A DNA stretch of 27,839 nucleotides from Oscillospiraceae bacterium. Lineage in GTDB: Bacteria > Bacillota_A > Clostridia > Oscillospirales > JAAYXM01. Of the stretch, positions 17,254 through 25,916 are shown piece by piece (position 1 is the stretch's first letter; each line of letters begins with the position of its first letter). A model generated the notes under the pieces. It was given only the letters and a program-made list of their open reading frames with translations. It was not told the origin of the DNA and searched no databases. The stretch covers positions 1 through 27,839 of the forward strand of contig JAFQVE010000435.1 in the NCBI GenBank assembly GCA_017408185.1. The letters run 5' to 3'. A program made the translations under genes and the position numbers.

Positions 17254-17264
17254 GTGCCGCGCGC
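17240..17264 (-). terminator. GC-rich inverted repeat after the small acidic protein gene, overlapping the next promoter
   Basis: GCGCGCGG and CCGTGCGC pair on the minus strand (one G-U) around a 9-nt loop that contains the -35 hexamer of the EamA promoter. No T tract follows directly, so it may be a weak terminator or a DNA-level regulatory site. Confidence 0.4.
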
Positions 17265-17274
17265 TCGGGTTCCG

Positions 17275-17475
17275 CTATCTTTTTTCGTACATATCAAGCA
17301 TATCGGTTATTCCGTCGTCCTCGTCGGAAAAACCGCTCATCGCCGGCATAACCTTACCTATTCCGGTGCATTCCGTTGCAGACGCGACCGAGGTTATGTC
17401 AAATATCGTATCGTCGCACGGCTCCGGCTCCTCCGGCGGTATGAAATTTTTGTTCTTTTTTTCGTTTTTATCCAT
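17275..17475 (-). CDS. Small acidic protein, 66 aa
   Basis: The product starts MDKNEKKNKNFIPPEEPEPC, continues DDTIFDITSVASATECTG and ends with an acidic tail. It has no signal peptide or membrane segment. The PPEEPEPCDDTIFD and SATECTG motifs look like a small conserved clostridial family of unknown role; I cannot name it. Support for coding also comes from its first 29 codons being repeated intact 1794 bp away. The ATG follows immediately after a strong terminator hairpin and TTTTTGC; the best ribosome binding site, AGGGAG, lies inside the 3' arm of that hairpin about 10 nt upstream. Expression may thus depend on read-through and unfolding. Confidence 0.6.
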   Translation of the reverse strand: MDKNEKKNKNFIPPEEPEPCDDTIFDITSVASATECTGIGKVMPAMSGFSDEDDGITDMLDMYEKR

Positions 17476-17526
17476 AGCAAAAACACTCCCTTCGGGATTA
17501 TCTTTCCCGAAGGGAGTGGGTTTTAT
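17388..17526 (-). repeat. 139-bp direct repeat, copy 1
   Basis: This segment is identical to 19182-19320 except for one base (GGCTCC versus GGTTCC on the plus strand), in the same orientation, with unrelated sequence on both sides. It holds the first 29 codons of the small acidic protein and the terminator hairpin ahead of it. The two copies bracket 1655 bp carrying the DUF4143 ATPase. Confidence 0.95.
17484..17518 (-). terminator. Strong hairpin terminator downstream of the DUF4143 ATPase (repeat copy 1)
   Basis: A 13-bp perfect stem, CACTCCCTTCGGG/CCCGAAGGGAGTG, with a 9-nt loop is followed by TTTTTGC on the minus strand and by GGTTTTAT on the plus strand, so it can act both ways. The 105-nt gap between it and the ATPase stop shows no further gene. 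Confidence 0.85.
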
Positions 17527-17631
17527 CCTGTTGCTTTTACGATAACGGAAATGCCGGATTTTATAAGCTCATCATATAGTTATAGCAGGCTTTAATAAAA
17601 ATCAACAAGTTTTTGACGCAACCACATACCA

Positions 17632-18984
17632 TTATATTACCGACAAATCATCAATCTCAACCGTAGGCAGCTTTATCTCCTCATCCTCGATAAACATAAG
17701 CATATAAATCGGATAATAAACCAGATTGCCCTTAACCTCAACATTATAATTTGATAACACAAATGCTTCCTCTATAGAATAATTGGAAATTTCCATAATA
17801 TTGTTGAGTGCGGAATGGCGCTGATAATTCTTGCCGCTTTTTACTTCGATAGGAAGCACTTTGCCCTTATACTCAATAACAAAATCAAGCTCACCAAACT
17901 TCTTGCTGTTGTAATAATACAGCTTGAACCCGTGTGCCTTGAGTTCCTGTGCAACTACGTTTTCATACAATGCACCGTTGTTAATATCCTGATTTTCAGA
18001 AAGCAACTGCATTTTTGTTGCTCTTCCGTATAGGGTAGTCAGCATTCCTGCATCTGAAAGAAACAGCTTGAAAAGACTGCTCTTTTCATTAAGCAATAAC
18101 GGAATTGTCGGTTCCGAAACATTATAAACAGGAAGTGCCACACCTGCACTTGCAAGCCAAATGAAATTGTCTTCGCTTCTCGAATAGCGAAGTCCTTTTT
18201 TTATATCTGCAAAATTGAAACGTTTGTTGCTGTCGTTAAGCTCGGCAGGGATTAAGTCGTAAATCTGCGTAAGATAAGGCTTCTTTTTCTCTGACTCATA
18301 ACGAGTAAAATCCTTTTTGTACTGTACCACAATATCGTTGTGTTCGGCAATTACATCCTCAAGATTTCTTGTTTCACGGAATTTATCCACAGCCGACGGC
18401 ATACCACCTACATTCAGGTACATATTAAAAATCTGCATCATACGCTCGTGAACCGCATCATTTACCGGCTTTCGTTCTGCAAAACAGTTGTATAGAGCAG
18501 TGCGTAGGTCATTGGTGAAATTATAAAGCTGAAGAAATTCCTCAAAATCAAGAGGATACATAGTAAGGGTGGTTAAGTAGCCAACCGGTGCAGATTTGAT
18601 GTTTTTAAGTTCTACTCCGAGAAGTGAACCGCTGAACACATAGCGGAAGGATCCCTCTTCTACCCAGAATTTAATTTTGGTTGTCAGTTCTTTGAACTCC
18701 TGTATTTCGTCAAAGAAAAGAAACGTCTTACCCTTTACAAAAGGCTTATCGGCAAAAAGGGACAGATTTGCAATCATATCGTCTACAGTTTCGCTTTTTG
18801 CAAGCAAGTCTACAAGTGCAGGAGTTTTTAAAAGGTTGAATTCTACGTATTCACATTTCTCATCCTGCAACACCTTGCGGACAATATAGGTCTTACCAAC
18901 TTGTCTTGCTCCGTCAATAAGCAAAGCTTTGTTACTGTTATTTATCCATTCGCTGATTTTTTTCTCTATTTTTCTGTGAAGCAT
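17632..18984 (-). CDS. DUF4143-type AAA ATPase with C-terminal PD-(D/E)XK-like domain, 450 aa
   Basis: Walker A is GARQVGKT at residues 25-32 and Walker B is FLFFDE at 88-93. The FSGSLLGVE stretch that follows is the sensor region common in this family, and LDFEEFLQLY follows it. The C-terminal third (from about 335) has the nuclease-like pattern YENVVAQEL, GELDFVIEYKG and IEVKSGK, matching the E...D...EVK core of DUF4143 proteins. These ATPases are common, often multi-copy, in anaerobes; their function is not established, although links to DNA transactions or defence have been suggested. GGAGGGG lies about 7 nt before the ATG. The gene has its own promoter and lies alone between two copies of a 139-bp repeat, which marks it as an insertion. 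Confidence 0.9.
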   Translation of the reverse strand: MLHRKIEKKISEWINNSNKALLIDGARQVGKTYIVRKVLQDEKCEYVEFNLLKTPALVDLLAKSETVDDMIANLSLFADKPFVKGKTFLFFDEIQEFKELTTKIKFWVEEGSFRYVFSGSLLGVELKNIKSAPVGYLTTLTMYPLDFEEFLQLYNFTNDLRTALYNCFAERKPVNDAVHERMMQIFNMYLNVGGMPSAVDKFRETRNLEDVIAEHNDIVVQYKKDFTRYESEKKKPYLTQIYDLIPAELNDSNKRFNFADIKKGLRYSRSEDNFIWLASAGVALPVYNVSEPTIPLLLNEKSSLFKLFLSDAGMLTTLYGRATKMQLLSENQDINNGALYENVVAQELKAHGFKLYYYNSKKFGELDFVIEYKGKVLPIEVKSGKNYQRHSALNNIMEISNYSIEEAFVLSNYNVEVKGNLVYYPIYMLMFIEDEEIKLPTVEIDDLSVI

Positions 18985-19010
18985 ATGGTTACCCCTCCGT
19001 TTCTAAATGC

Positions 19011-19039
19011 ATTATAACACGCATCTGTCATTTACGCAA
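19011..19039 (-). promoter_or_regulatory. Promoter of the DUF4143 ATPase gene
   Basis: TTGCGT (19039-19034), a 17-nt spacer and TATAAT (19016-19011) lie 26 nt before the ATG. Confidence 0.75.
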
Positions 19040-19101
19040 TAGTTTTTGCAAACATTTTGACATTTATTCCGATAGAATCACCTGATGTATGACATTTATT
19101 C
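19026..19101. repeat. Three 12-bp repeats spaced exactly 32 bp apart upstream of the ATPase
   Basis: On the plus strand TGACATTTATTC occurs at 19090-19101 and 19058-19069, and the related TGTCATTTACGC (9 of 12 matching) at 19026-19037. Start-to-start distances are both 32 bp, close to three helical turns, which would place bound protein on one DNA face. The last copy overlaps the -35. The sequence between the copies is not repeated. Confidence 0.6.
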
Positions 19102-19123
19102 TCGTTTGCGCACAAACAAATCA

Positions 19124-19162
19124 CCCGAGATTAAAAAAGCTAATTGGCTTTTTTATCTCGGG
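19124..19162. terminator. Long A/T-rich hairpin between the ATPase promoter and repeat copy 2
   Basis: CCCGAGATTAAAAAAGC and GCTTTTTTATCTCGGG pair around a TAATTG loop with one bulged base. TATTTTTC follows on the plus strand, the better terminator direction, but no plus-strand gene ends here. It may be a leftover from the source of the ATPase segment, or end transcription coming from the right. Confidence 0.55.
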
Positions 19163-19170
19163 TATTTTTC

Positions 19171-19269
19171 TCACAACAGTGCCGAGGTTATGTCAAATAT
19201 CGTATCGTCGCACGGTTCCGGCTCCTCCGGCGGTATGAAATTTTTGTTCTTTTTTTCGTTTTTATCCAT
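19171..19269 (-). pseudogene. Truncated copy of the small acidic protein gene
   Basis: The first 29 codons match the 66-residue protein at 17275-17475; the frame then leaves the repeat, reads ALL and stops. The SATECTG motif and acidic tail are missing. It follows the same hairpin with TTTTTGC. I read it as the broken half of the gene created when the ATPase segment entered. Confidence 0.7.
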
Positions 19270-19320
19270 AGCAAAAACACTCCCTTCGGGATTATCTTTC
19301 CCGAAGGGAGTGGGTTTTAT
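19182..19320 (-). repeat. 139-bp direct repeat, copy 2
   Basis: Second copy of the repeat at 17388-17526, 138 of 139 bases the same. Its right end lies about 100 bp beyond the stop of the giant SLH protein gene; its left end adjoins the upstream region of the DUF4143 ATPase. Confidence 0.95.
19278..19312 (-). terminator. Strong hairpin terminator after the giant SLH protein gene (repeat copy 2)
   Basis: Same 13-bp stem, 9-nt loop and T tract as the hairpin at 17484-17518. Located 107 nt after the stop codon of the 2141-aa gene, it is the likely end of that transcript. Confidence 0.8.
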
Positions 19321-19418
19321 TATCGGATTATTGTTTTTTCCTGTTTCCGGATATGGAATCTGGAGTCCTCTTGACAATCGCCGCTTCGGCGTAAGCGGTG
19401 TAGACGGAAAATTGAAAA

Positions 19419-22400
19419 TTATTTTATATAATCCAATATCCGCTTAATAAGCACCGCAACTTCGGCTCTTGTGGTGTAATCCGTCGGTGCAATGAAATTG
19501 TTTTTTCCGTTGACAAGACCTGCACCTATGAGCGCGGTGACGGCTTCCTTTGCGTAATCCGCAACAGCGGTGAAATCACCATATTGCGGTTCGTAGTGAA
19601 CGCCGAGCCCTACATTGAGTTGCTGTAACGCACGGTAAACTATTACCATCATATCCTGACGGGTAATGTTATTACGCGGAGCATAGCGGTTTTCGCCAAT
19701 ACCGCCGACAATACCGCTATTTCTTGCTATTGCAAGCTCGGGCGCGAAGTAGTCGGAAGCAGCTACATCTGCAAAGTTCTCTGTGTTATCCGAAGTCAGC
19801 TTGAACGCACGGACAAGAAGCAGTGCAAAGTCTGCGCGGGTTATGTTTGAAGCCGGTGAGAACGTTGTTTCTGATGTTCCGCGAATTATGCCATCAGAAG
19901 CAAGGGCATTTATTGCGTCCGATGCCCAAGCGTGGTTACCGAGGTCTGTGAAACGGATATTATCCGTTTCACACGACGCGTCGGGTGCGTTTTCGTTATC
20001 CTTCTCATCGGATTGGGTGGTATCCTCATCGTTCGGGACATCCGTATCGTCGGAAGTAGAATTTCCGTTATCCGGTGCGGCACCGCCGCCACCACCTCCG
20101 CCGGCGGAACCACCGGAGATTCCCGTAGACGGTGTTTCCTCATTTCCGTTTTTACCTCCGGTGGTCGAGCCGTAGACAGTTATGGCAACATCCATCGCCG
20201 CTTCTCCCGCTCCGTCATATGCATAAAACCTTACAATATGCTTGCCTACCTGTGATGAATCCGGTCTCCACACAAAGGAACCTGTCGTTTCATCAAGGCT
20301 CGCACCTCTCGGAAGATCGGCAGCATATGTAATTTCGCTTTTCCCCGAACCTTCCGCAGTTACGTTGAAACTTAATCTGTTTTCTGCGGAAACAGATTTA
20401 TCCCCTGTTTCACTGAATGTCGGAGTGTTATCAACCATCGTTGTCAGAGGAATTCTGAACGTGTCACCGCTTGCAATATTATAAGTTGTTTCTCCATCAA
20501 CTGTAGAACGCGCAAGCGAAACATCTCCGATGTCAAGAACTGCATTCCCTGCTTCATCGCAGGTAGCACTCTCTATCCTGTACACGCCGTTCTGCGCTCC
20601 GTCGTTGTTTATATAGACATACTTTCCGGCAAGCTCTTCCGCGCGAATTGGCGCTTCCAATGTTGCGGAAATCGTGTTTTGAGCAATATATCCTTTTGTA
20701 AAATCTGTTACAACTCCGGACACTGATGCCTTCCCTGAAATATCTGCAATAATATCGCCGTCGTGCACATAGCTGTATACAACATTTCCGTTTTCGTCAC
20801 ACATATGCACACCTACGAAACCGCGGAAAGTAAAGCTGTTGTCAACCGTATATGTAACCGTATTGTCCGTTGCATACACGATATAGTCCATACGCCCGTT
20901 TGCGTTTCTTACAAGCACGGCGCGCGCAACATCATCGCTTGTTTCTGTGCCGTCACCTGTAACCGGAACAGCCTCAATTGATACGATCTTTGAAGCGTCC
21001 TTATAAGGCTCAATAACCGAGGTAAAGAGCGAATCAAGATTTTCGCCCTTGCGGCGTACAAGGAGATACTCAAAGTGAGAAATTCCTGCATTGAGATTTT
21101 TCTTTACTCTCGGAACCATACCCTCTGCTATCGCAATCTCTGTAAGCTCAAAGTCATTCAGCATTGTAAGCTTAAGCCCGAGATTCTGCTTTGTTTTAAG
21201 CGTATTATGATAATCCTTCACCTTGAAATCTGCCGTAAATCCGCCTGACGGGTTTTCAACACGCCGAACATTTTCAAGCCAAGAGAAGCCGTTATCATAT
21301 GCGGCAGATTCATCTCCCCATTTGACATTCTCTCCCGCATAAGTTCCACTTTCCTGAGCAATAAGCGTTTCTCCGGGAAGCGTTACTTCTTCAGACTGCG
21401 AGTGGAAGCTGTAAATATGGTCATCTCCACCCTTGACACGGAAGAAATCAACACCGTAGGACTCATTTTCCGAAAGTTTTATCATAACAACCGTTCTGCG
21501 GTATATATCAGTCTGATCATAAGCCTCCGATGCATCAGCATCCATAAGCTTGACCATTCCGCCGTCATCAAAGTGGAGCGGGTCTGCCGCCACATTCAAG
21601 CTTTTCTGTTTTTTGGTATCAACAACCACCGTATTGTGACTTATCGTGTTGTTGACCCACATATTGCGGTTTCTGTTATTTCCGGTGTCCTCGGGATATC
21701 CGAGATCCGGAGCAACGTTAAGTCCGAATGCCTCAACACCGAGGTTAAGGGCATCATGATGGCTGTGGCTCGTTCCTGCTCCGCCGTAGTATATCCAGAA
21801 ATCCCTCTGCGTGTTGGTATTCGCACCCGATGTTGCAATTGCATCATCATAAAGCTTTCCGTCGCGCAAAACCGCGAGGCCGTACCCTGTTAAATTTACG
21901 GTCTTTCCAAAATCATATTCGCCGTAGGTGCTGATTATATTCCGAATATTCTCCTGCACTTTTTCCGGATTCTTTGTGAATATATCCGCATGCATACCGT
22001 CGGTTGAATTTCCGTTTGCGAAATACGCAAGCTGACCGAGCTCTGTATCTCCTGTGCGTATATATTCCTTCAGCATATTTTCAGCTGTAAAATTCGTCGC
22101 AAGCGCAGCAGCAGAAGCTGCATCTCCGATTTGCGGCGCGGTATTGGATGTCATTATAACATCGCCCTGCGCCTTCATCATCTTTAAGAATCTCGGATTT
22201 GCGTATATGTTTGCTTCCGTATATCCGTCATATCCATAGAGATATTCTGCAAATTCAAGAGTTCTTGACACGCCGAGACTGTTATATTCCGGCGAAGACT
22301 CATCTGCATGACCGTCACGGTCAACATTTCCGTAAATATACCGGTTAACATCCCCTCCCGTGTTTTTGCCTACGGTTTTTACACCATCCTGCATAATCCA

Positions 22401-25400
22401 GTCTATCCATTCCTTTGTTTCCGGCCTGGAATCAAGAACAACTGCCGCAGCAGCAAGCGCCGCCTGATGCATTCCGAAGTTACCGTAAATATCTGCCGTT
22501 TTGCATCCTTCGAAAATTGCACGAAGAATTCCATCCTCACAATTTCCTCTGATAAGCGAAGCATCAGTCTTCGGGTTTTCGAGGTTGTATTTTTCTGCCT
22601 TTTCCGAAAGGAAGCTTATAACCGACTCTTCCTCCATCATCGGCCAGAATGCATCGTATGAAAGAGCCATCGAACGCGCAAGGTCTGTTTCCCAGATGCG
22701 TCCGATTGTTTTGCCTTCATCCGACAAACCGTGAGAGTTTGCATACTGGCGATGCGTTCCGCGTGCTCTCCCGTACTGCACAAGCGAATATTCGGGATAA
22801 ACATCTGCCACTCTGTCAATTATAATTGCCCCGAGGCGTCCGTACTTCTCATCTCCGGTGTAGAGATAAGCGTCACGAATCGCCGCAAGCTTTCCGCCAA
22901 CGATACTTGCCGGATACTGCATCATCGTCGGTCCCATCCATATTGCACAGTGATTGTAGAATGCGATATACGTATGGCATTCTTCAACCCCGTTGTCATA
23001 TGTTCTTCCTGTTACATATCCGAAGCCGTCATCAACTCCCCATCCGAGAGTTGTTTCTCCCCCGGTGAACTTAACACCTTCGGGGTGATTTTCTCCGCCG
23101 ATTTCCGGATATAGAATATTTACAAGATAACCGTCCTCGCCTTCCGCAACAAGCTCTGCATTTTTCTCATGCGCAAGCTTGTGAGAAAAGTTTCCGTTTT
23201 CATCAATACCAAGCTTATAGAAGCTTTCGAAATCGTTTGACGGGAAAAGACGCTTGCAATCCGGACACTGAATTTTCCACGGACGCGTAACTGCGTTCAC
23301 GGTGAACGGCATCTGGCTGTACTTCTGCCGCAGATTAACTCCGCAATAACGGCAGTTATACATTTCCGGGTCATCTACATATCCTACTGCCATCGCGCGC
23401 GGAATCCCCTCCTGCGGAATAAGCTCCCAAAGAAGGTCTTCCTTACCGAGAAGCCCATCAGCAATCCGGACTGCCGTTTCTTTCTGACTTTTTGCCCATG
23501 AATATTTGTTTGCGTTTTCAACTGCGTTTGCGCGCTTTTCTTCTGTGTAATACGTCGGGCCGCGCTTCGCGGTTCCGACATGGACGGTGAGCTCTGTCTT
23601 CCATGTTGTTCCGAGGCTTGTTACCGCAACTCCGACAACACCTCTTCCCAGTGCTTTACCTGTTATTATTCCGTCATCGGAAACATCAATTATATCCAGC
23701 GTGTTATTAATATATCTAACCTCTGCATTTGGAAGGTTAATCTCTTCACCGTCACGCTTTGCCTTATAGCTGACTGTTGTCGTCTCCCCTACCTGCATTC
23801 CGCTTTTTGCAGAATACGCATTGAGCGATACACCGTCTGTACCGTCGAGGATGACATAGCCGAAATACATACAAAAGGCACCCTTGCGCTCTTTCACCTC
23901 AAATGTAAGAACATACTCTCCCGCCTTCGGAATTTCAACATCAAAGGTTGTATTTCTTGAAAGCACTGTTGTGGAATCGGCGTAATAATCTATCTCTCCG
24001 AGCAAAAACGCTTCGCTTCTCCACAATTCTTCGTCAAGCTCTGCAGGAGCAAGATAAAGATTTCCGATACAACCGTAAACATATCCTCCGTGATTAAGAG
24101 TAAGTGCCAGCTTGCCGATATCGTCTTCCGTCGCCTTGAACTTTATGGAGAACCACTGTCCCGCCGCCCCTGTCTGCGCCTGAATTCCATACGTCAGGCT
24201 ATTCCGGAGAGTTGTTACTGCAACACCGTTAAGGCTATCGTGATTTCCCGCAAATTCCCATACATCACCGGTATCGGTATACTTTATGGGACGGATATCG
24301 CTCCCTTCATATGCCCATTGACCAAGTGTAAAATCTATCTTGCGCGAGATGCCTGTAAACGGCAACCCATCTCCTCCTGCAACCTTTATCACGACAGAAG
24401 CTGTTTTTGTCACATCTCCAATAACAACTGTTGCGCTGATTGTTGCAAAGCCCGGAGAGACCGGTGTGATATTTCCGTTTTCGTCTACCTCTGCAATTCC
24501 ATCATCTGAACTTTCAAATGTAATTGTTGCACTTGAAAAGTCTGCATCCGTTGCATCGGTATATTTTCCCGAGATGGAAAGCTCTGCTGTCTCTCCGCTG
24601 TTCAGAACAGACTTCGTCGCCTTTAACGAAATACTGTCAAGGACAAGAGGTCTTGAATCAAGAGTAAATGCCGATGGATTCATAAGATACCCCGTAGAGT
24701 CCTGATGCTTTGTCCCCGCATGCTTAAAAGTAATTACATAATCGCCTGACACTTCAATCTCTACATTGCCGAAAGGTTGGCGTTTACCCGTCGCAAATGC
24801 CGCGTCCTTTTCATAATAGTCAACTGTACCGAGCTTATACTTTGCATCACAGCGTGAGCTTTCCGGAACAGAAGCCGGAGCAAGGTAAACATCGCCTATG
24901 CCTCCGGATTTATGCGTTGCATAATCAAAAACAGCTCTGTATTCACCCGCGTATATTCCCTTAAGCGTAACGGAAAGCCACTGCCCGGTTGCATCCCCCG
25001 GAGTTACATTAAGACATCCGGTAAGTGTTCTTGCCCGAACAATGTTCGGAGTTCCGTTATTTTCATACAAAGCCTTGAGCGTGCTTTCCATATTGCAGTA
25101 TTTCCAGTTGCGTCCCGTTTTTTCATACGTATCAAGCGTCGGAACACCTACATTGAACTGTGAGTTTCCCGAAACATAACCGAAATCAAATTCATACAAA
25201 TCCTGCGGAAAAATCTCCTCCGGCTGTTCCGGCACTGCAGGTACAATCTCCTGAAGTTCAAACCGTGCAGGAGTTATATTCGCCGCATGTGTTCCGATCC
25301 TGAATGTGAGAACATATTCGCCATCCGTTGTTGTGACCGGCTCAAAGGTAACGGTTCCTTCAGTATTTGCCGCAACCCCGCGCTGATTCACGTTTCCGAG

Positions 25401-25844
25401 CTTATACTCGGCCGCGAGGTGGTTGCTTGCAGAAAGAGGCGCAAGGAACACCTCCATATCTATTGAAGATGCACCGTTATTATAGTATGTAAGCTTTGGC
25501 GTATACTCTGAAAGCTCCGGCACGCTGATCTTAAGCTGTGTATACATTCCAACAGCCGTTGCCTGCACCTGAAAGCCGTAAGTCATTGTTCTGTTATACA
25601 CATAGCTTGTCTGATACAGTGCAGCAAGGTCATCGCTCATCCCATAGTACATCCACTTACCGGAAGAGGTTGTCTTATCATATGAATCTATTGTCGGCAC
25701 GCCGACAATCCCGCCTGTCGCCGTACTTTTGAAATCATATGTATACGTTATCGGATTTTCCACGGCAGAAACCTCTGCCTGTATTACAGGGAAAAGCGAC
25801 GCAAGCATACACATTGTAAGCAAAAGAGATAATAACCTTTTCAC
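19419..25844 (-). CDS. Giant S-layer-anchored heparinase II/III-like protein, 2141 aa
   Basis: The start is a GTG at 25844 with AAGGAGG 7 nt ahead. A signal peptide (about 1-24, ending IQA) is followed by three related beta-rich modules (about 33-205, 215-395, 495-670) with BIG2-like segments between and after them. The heparinase-type region spans roughly 765-1690. It carries CRYCG and CPDCKRLFPSNDF cysteine pairs near 835-865, SHSHHDAL near 1358 and ISHNTVVVD near 1400. A later Ig-like domain (about 1795-1895, ASLDETTGSFVWRPD) leads into a glycine-rich then acidic linker, and three SLH domains (1965-2014, 2024-2073, 2088-2141) with ITRAD, ITRQD and TTRAE motifs. SLH domains hold proteins on the cell wall, so this should be a surface-tethered lyase acting on an acidic glycan. 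It follows the gene at 25917 by 72 nt with no promoter seen, so cotranscription is likely. Confidence 0.92.
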   Translation of the reverse strand: MKRLLSLLLTMCMLASLFPVIQAEVSAVENPITYTYDFKSTATGGIVGVPTIDSYDKTTSSGKWMYYGMSDDLAALYQTSYVYNRTMTYGFQVQATAVGMYTQLKISVPELSEYTPKLTYYNNGASSIDMEVFLAPLSASNHLAAEYKLGNVNQRGVAANTEGTVTFEPVTTTDGEYVLTFRIGTHAANITPARFELQEIVPAVPEQPEEIFPQDLYEFDFGYVSGNSQFNVGVPTLDTYEKTGRNWKYCNMESTLKALYENNGTPNIVRARTLTGCLNVTPGDATGQWLSVTLKGIYAGEYRAVFDYATHKSGGIGDVYLAPASVPESSRCDAKYKLGTVDYYEKDAAFATGKRQPFGNVEIEVSGDYVITFKHAGTKHQDSTGYLMNPSAFTLDSRPLVLDSISLKATKSVLNSGETAELSISGKYTDATDADFSSATITFESSDDGIAEVDENGNITPVSPGFATISATVVIGDVTKTASVVIKVAGGDGLPFTGISRKIDFTLGQWAYEGSDIRPIKYTDTGDVWEFAGNHDSLNGVAVTTLRNSLTYGIQAQTGAAGQWFSIKFKATEDDIGKLALTLNHGGYVYGCIGNLYLAPAELDEELWRSEAFLLGEIDYYADSTTVLSRNTTFDVEIPKAGEYVLTFEVKERKGAFCMYFGYVILDGTDGVSLNAYSAKSGMQVGETTTVSYKAKRDGEEINLPNAEVRYINNTLDIIDVSDDGIITGKALGRGVVGVAVTSLGTTWKTELTVHVGTAKRGPTYYTEEKRANAVENANKYSWAKSQKETAVRIADGLLGKEDLLWELIPQEGIPRAMAVGYVDDPEMYNCRYCGVNLRQKYSQMPFTVNAVTRPWKIQCPDCKRLFPSNDFESFYKLGIDENGNFSHKLAHEKNAELVAEGEDGYLVNILYPEIGGENHPEGVKFTGGETTLGWGVDDGFGYVTGRTYDNGVEECHTYIAFYNHCAIWMGPTMMQYPASIVGGKLAAIRDAYLYTGDEKYGRLGAIIIDRVADVYPEYSLVQYGRARGTHRQYANSHGLSDEGKTIGRIWETDLARSMALSYDAFWPMMEEESVISFLSEKAEKYNLENPKTDASLIRGNCEDGILRAIFEGCKTADIYGNFGMHQAALAAAAVVLDSRPETKEWIDWIMQDGVKTVGKNTGGDVNRYIYGNVDRDGHADESSPEYNSLGVSRTLEFAEYLYGYDGYTEANIYANPRFLKMMKAQGDVIMTSNTAPQIGDAASAAALATNFTAENMLKEYIRTGDTELGQLAYFANGNSTDGMHADIFTKNPEKVQENIRNIISTYGEYDFGKTVNLTGYGLAVLRDGKLYDDAIATSGANTNTQRDFWIYYGGAGTSHSHHDALNLGVEAFGLNVAPDLGYPEDTGNNRNRNMWVNNTISHNTVVVDTKKQKSLNVAADPLHFDDGGMVKLMDADASEAYDQTDIYRRTVVMIKLSENESYGVDFFRVKGGDDHIYSFHSQSEEVTLPGETLIAQESGTYAGENVKWGDESAAYDNGFSWLENVRRVENPSGGFTADFKVKDYHNTLKTKQNLGLKLTMLNDFELTEIAIAEGMVPRVKKNLNAGISHFEYLLVRRKGENLDSLFTSVIEPYKDASKIVSIEAVPVTGDGTETSDDVARAVLVRNANGRMDYIVYATDNTVTYTVDNSFTFRGFVGVHMCDENGNVVYSYVHDGDIIADISGKASVSGVVTDFTKGYIAQNTISATLEAPIRAEELAGKYVYINNDGAQNGVYRIESATCDEAGNAVLDIGDVSLARSTVDGETTYNIASGDTFRIPLTTMVDNTPTFSETGDKSVSAENRLSFNVTAEGSGKSEITYAADLPRGASLDETTGSFVWRPDSSQVGKHIVRFYAYDGAGEAAMDVAITVYGSTTGGKNGNEETPSTGISGGSAGGGGGGGAAPDNGNSTSDDTDVPNDEDTTQSDEKDNENAPDASCETDNIRFTDLGNHAWASDAINALASDGIIRGTSETTFSPASNITRADFALLLVRAFKLTSDNTENFADVAASDYFAPELAIARNSGIVGGIGENRYAPRNNITRQDMMVIVYRALQQLNVGLGVHYEPQYGDFTAVADYAKEAVTALIGAGLVNGKNNFIAPTDYTTRAEVAVLIKRILDYIK

Positions 25845-25869
25845 TCTGTTTCCTCCTTTTTCACGTTAA

Positions 25870-25893
25870 GCCGAGGGGAGTTTACCCCTCGGC
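25870..25893 (-). promoter_or_regulatory. Intercistronic hairpin ahead of the giant SLH protein gene
   Basis: A 9-bp perfect stem, GCCGAGGGG/CCCCTCGGC, with a 6-nt loop lies between the stop at 25917 and the GTG at 25844. It is followed on the minus strand by TTAACGTG, not a T tract. It more likely stabilises or processes the mRNA, or attenuates partially, than ends it. Confidence 0.5.
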
Positions 25894-25916
25894 GTGCACC
25901 CGGAATATTTTGCGCA

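Noticed and set aside
17523..17578. Possible C-terminal gene fragment reading DELIKSGISVIVKATG before the terminator
   Set aside because: Only about 18 codons between stops, no recognisable family, and chance cannot be excluded.
17527..19181. ATPase segment as a classical transposon
   Set aside because: No transposase, no convincing inverted ends (only a short CTGTTG similarity at the two borders), and a 139-bp flank is too long for a target-site duplication.
19270..19377. In-frame extension of the truncated small gene to an ATG at 19377
   Set aside because: It reads through the terminator hairpin, has no ribosome binding site, and the intact copy has no matching extension because its upstream sequence differs and is not in frame.
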